Shown piece after piece: positions 5,530 through 7,416 of a stretch of 7,416 bases of DNA. How positions within the stretch are numbered: the stretch's first letter is position 1; the number at the start of each line of letters is the position of its first letter. Location of the stretch: contig JACQVC010000269.1 of assembly GCA_016209995.1 (NCBI GenBank), forward strand, positions 1-7,416. The letters run 5' to 3'. The notes below the pieces were generated by a model. The model was not told the DNA's origin and did no database searches. It worked only from the letters and a program-made list of their open reading frames with translations. Source of the stretch: Gemmatimonadota bacterium. Lineage in GTDB: Bacteria; Gemmatimonadota; Gemmatimonadetes; Longimicrobiales; Gaopeijiaceae. Both the position numbers and the translations under genes were made by a program.

Positions 5530-6303
5530 CTACCCCGGCAATCCCAAGATCGTACTGGCATACCACTGGATGAGCACGTCGCCCCAGCCCTGCGCGACGG
5601 CGGCGCCCATCGCGAGGAAGATGCCGAAGGGCACGAGCTTTCCGGTCTTGAGCGAGATGGGACCGAAGATGACGGCCCCGAGGAAGGCGCCGAGGAAGAT
5701 GGTGAGAAGCACACCGGCGGGACCGACGAAGGCGCCCACCATGGCCATCATCTTGATATCGCCGAAGCCCATCGCCTCTTTCTTGAAGGCGAACTTTCCG
5801 AGCGTAGCTACGGCCCACAGCAGAGCAAATCCGAGCGCTGCGCCGGCCAGGGACTGGAGCATCGTGGCCCCTCCGCTCAGCGGCGCGAGAGCCAATCCCA
5901 GGGCTAGCCCACCGATCGAGAACTCGTTCGGGATGATGTAGAAGCGCGCGTCCGTCAGGGCGATTCCCAGCAGAATCGTGAGGAAGATGGCGGTCCGCAG
6001 GGCCTCGAACTCCGGGCCGTAGCGCAGGAAGGCGCCCACCCACAGCAGCGCGGTCGCAGCTTCGACCAGGGGGTACTGAATCGAAATCGGCTCGCCGCAG
6101 CCGCGGCAGCGTCCCCGCAGCACGAGATAGCTGACCACGGGAATGTTGTCGTACCAACGGATACGACCTTTGCACCGAGGACAGCGGGATGGCGGCGCGA
6201 CGACCGACTCCTCTTCCGGCCAGCGTGCGACGCACACGTTGAGGAAGGATCCCACGGCCAGGCCGAAGAGAGCGACGACGGCAGGAAGCCAGCTGTCAGG
6301 CAC
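5530..6303 (-). CDS. pilD: Type IV prepilin peptidase / N-methyltransferase (A24 family)
   Basis: An inner-membrane aspartic protease that cuts the leader of type IV prepilins or type II secretion pseudopilins and methylates the new N-terminus. It has 257 residues, normal for the family. The N-terminal domain has a membrane helix with GSFLNVCVAR (18-27), a zinc tetracysteine (Cys41, Cys44, Cys66, Cys69) and the YDNIPVVSYL segment (51-60). The peptidase domain supplies the two catalytic aspartates: Asp118 in LTDARFYIIPN and Asp182 in the GFGD motif (179-182). About seven further hydrophobic segments follow the family pattern. The start is GTG 6303 with GGAAG about 8 nt upstream. It overlaps the 3' end of the RNA methyltransferase gene by 8 nt, so they are probably cotranscribed. 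No pilin genes are visible here, so the substrate is unknown. Confidence 0.95.
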   Translation of the reverse strand: MPDSWLPAVVALFGLAVGSFLNVCVARWPEEESVVAPPSRCPRCKGRIRWYDNIPVVSYLVLRGRCRGCGEPISIQYPLVEAATALLWVGAFLRYGPEFEALRTAIFLTILLGIALTDARFYIIPNEFSIGGLALGLALAPLSGGATMLQSLAGAALGFALLWAVATLGKFAFKKEAMGFGDIKMMAMVGAFVGPAGVLLTIFLGAFLGAVIFGPISLKTGKLVPFGIFLAMGAAVAQGWGDVLIQWYASTILGLPG

Positions 6304-7078
6304 GTGCGCTCTTCCGGGTCAGCTCGTAGAGCAGGATGGAGCCCGCCACAGCAACGTTCAGGGAGTCGACCGACGGCTGGATCGGCACGGCCACCAGCCG
6401 GGAAGCCGCTCGCACGATCTCGGCCCTGGTTCCGGATCCCTCGTTACCGACGACGAGGGCCAGGGCCCTCCGCCGCTCCACGCCGATGACATCCTCTCCC
6501 GCAGCGTCCGCGACGAGGATGTCGACGTCATGCTCGCGGATCCACTCACGGACGACGGCCCATGGCTCGGCCACGATGGCCACACGAAAGGACGCACCGG
6601 CCGAGGCGCGCACCGACTTCGGGCTCCAGGGGTCCACGCTTCCTTCCAGGAGTATGACTCCGCTGAGGCCGAAGGCCGCAGCCGATCGCGCGAGCGTTCC
6701 CAAGTTGCCCGGATCCTGCACGCCATCGCAGATCAGAACGGTCGAGGTCGGGGTCAGCTCGATATCGGCTAGAGACCAGGTTGGTTGAGCGCAAACGAGC
6801 AGAACACCCTGCGGTGTCTCGGTGTCGGCGAGGGCGGCCAAGTCCGGGTCGGGGACCCACTCCACGTCGATTCCCCCCGTCTCGAGACCCGCGATCAAGG
6901 CTTGACCTCGCTCTGTGTCGCGCAGCGTCGGTGCGCATACGGCGAACTCGATCGAGAGGCGGGCGTCCAGGGCCTCAGCGGCCGTGTGGATGCCTTCGAC
7001 GACGAAAAGCCCCTCGCGGCCGCGCGCTTTGCGCTGCGTGAGACGGCGCAGAAGCCGTTCCCTGGCCCTCATGACCAT
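6296..7078 (-). CDS. SpoU/TrmH-family RNA 2'-O-methyltransferase
   Basis: A SAM-dependent ribose methyltransferase of the SPOUT class, 260 residues, full length. Residues about 5-95 form the N-terminal substrate-binding domain (RKARGREGLFVVEGIHTAAEAL at 17-38), resembling RlmB and TsnR-like enzymes. The knotted catalytic domain has motif 1 QDPGNLGTLARSAAAFG (121-137, with Asn125 and Arg131), motif 2 VVGNEGSG (209-216, Glu213) and motif 3 VPIQPSVDSLNVAVAGSILLYEL (231-253, Ser239-Leu240-Asn241). The likely target is 23S rRNA or tRNA; sequence alone does not say which, so no gene symbol is given. The start is ATG 7078 (an ATG two codons later is possible); no clear ribosome-binding site is seen. 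The downstream neighbour pilD overlaps it. Confidence 0.93.
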   Translation of the reverse strand: MVMRARERLLRRLTQRKARGREGLFVVEGIHTAAEALDARLSIEFAVCAPTLRDTERGQALIAGLETGGIDVEWVPDPDLAALADTETPQGVLLVCAQPTWSLADIELTPTSTVLICDGVQDPGNLGTLARSAAAFGLSGVILLEGSVDPWSPKSVRASAGASFRVAIVAEPWAVVREWIREHDVDILVADAAGEDVIGVERRRALALVVGNEGSGTRAEIVRAASRLVAVPIQPSVDSLNVAVAGSILLYELTRKSARA

Positions 7079-7257
7079 GTTGCGTTTCGCGAGAGTGCAA
7101 GTCCGCCTATGATGACGGTTTCGCAGGCGAAGGACTCACGGCCCCAGAAGTCGAGTCCGCAGCACGATCGCAGCGGTTCGCGCGACCATGCTGAAGTCGA
7201 CCTCTAAGGTTCGCCGCCGCGGAACCTGGACGCAATACACGGTTAGGCCAACGAATC
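7079..7257. other. Divergent intergenic region upstream of thiD and the RNA methyltransferase gene
   Basis: These 179 nt separate the divergent starts and must hold promoters for both. On the plus strand TATGAT (7108-7113) is a good -10 hexamer, but the 17-nt-spaced -35 (TTTCGC, 7085-7090) is poor. A 6-bp hairpin AGGTTC 7207-7212 / GAACCT 7222-7227 lies in the presumed thiD leader. I see no TPP riboswitch consensus and no convincing gene. Confidence 0.35.
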
Positions 7258-7416
7258 ATGGCTCGCTCGAGAATCCCGATCGCGTTGACGATCGCGGGCA
7301 GCGACAGCGGCGGTGGTGCCGGTATCCAGGCGGACCTCAAGACTTTTCACGCCTTCGGTGTCTATGGCACTTCGGTAGTTACGGCCGTCACCGCTCAGAA
7401 CACGCTCGGCGTGTAC
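7258..7416 (+). CDS. thiD: Hydroxymethylpyrimidine / phosphomethylpyrimidine kinase, partial
   Basis: The first 53 residues of ThiD, which phosphorylates hydroxymethylpyrimidine and its monophosphate in thiamine synthesis; the rest lies beyond the right edge. The visible part contains the ribokinase-family signature [18 protein letters not shown] (13-30), which binds the pyrimidine, followed by [19 protein letters not shown] (31-49), also characteristic of ThiD. The ATG at 7258 is followed directly by family-like sequence (a short basic start, then IALTIAGSD). A weak TTAGG lies about 10 nt upstream. Not enough is present to tell a stand-alone ThiD from a ThiD-ThiE fusion. It is divergent from the RNA methyltransferase gene. 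Confidence 0.93.
   Translation, partial: MARSRIPIALTIAGSDSGGGAGIQADLKTFHAFGVYGTSVVTAVTAQNTLGVY

Noticed and set aside
6785..7207. Plus-strand open frame opposite the RNA methyltransferase gene
   Set aside because: Antisense to a gene with all three SpoU motifs; the product shows no domain and the frame is a codon-bias artefact.
7079..7257. TPP riboswitch upstream of thiD
   Set aside because: The conserved CTGAGA and ACCTGA-type elements are absent; only a 6-bp hairpin is present.
7107..7340. Minus-strand open frame overlapping the thiD start
   Set aside because: It runs antisense into the thiD coding sequence, has a composition typical of a shadow frame and no recognisable motif.

Overview
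The window is a GC-rich bacterial chromosomal segment with dense, mostly housekeeping gene content. The most specific clue to the organism is the F-type ATP synthase b subunit. It opens with a signal-peptide-like stretch ending in Ala-Gln-Glu-Glu before the usual single membrane helix, an arrangement I associate with Gemmatimonadota. The high GC content and a small CxxC zinc-ribbon protein ending in CSDP fit that placement. The assignment is an inference from memory of these families, not a search result.

Layout. Positions 1-2373 (minus strand) hold the 5' half of an ATP synthase operon, read right to left: a two-helix AtpZ-type protein, a four-helix AtpI-type protein, subunit a (atpB), subunit c (atpE) and subunit b (atpF, cut off by the window edge). 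The first two genes overlap by 4 nt and atpE/atpF by 1 nt; a 147-nt untranslated spacer precedes atpB. A plausible promoter for the operon lies at 2422-2450. Positions 2374-2746 are the divergent intergenic region, and its right half is the most interesting part of the window. There a promoter-like TTGACG-18-TATCTT precedes about 170 nt with several strong helices and a terminator-like end, which I propose is an unclassified structured RNA or a regulatory leader for the next gene. Positions 2747-5108 (plus) encode a MoxR-type AAA+ ATPase and a CNNM/CorC-type membrane protein with a CBS pair. Two hairpins follow, then a small zinc-ribbon protein ending at 5412.

Positions 5413-5529 separate convergent genes and contain an inverted array of 8-bp units (consensus TGANCCTC). 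Positions 5530-7078 (minus) carry a SpoU-family RNA 2'-O-methyltransferase and, overlapping it by 8 nt, a type IV prepilin peptidase. After a 179-nt divergent spacer, thiD (thiamine biosynthesis kinase) starts at 7258 on the plus strand and runs off the window.

How they work together. The atp genes build the membrane rotor and stator of ATP synthase, with the two small upstream proteins likely helping assembly. The remaining genes are separate functions: chaperone-type ATPase, divalent cation transport, RNA modification, pilin/pseudopilin maturation and thiamine synthesis. There is no sign of a mobile element, CRISPR array, rRNA or tRNA gene.
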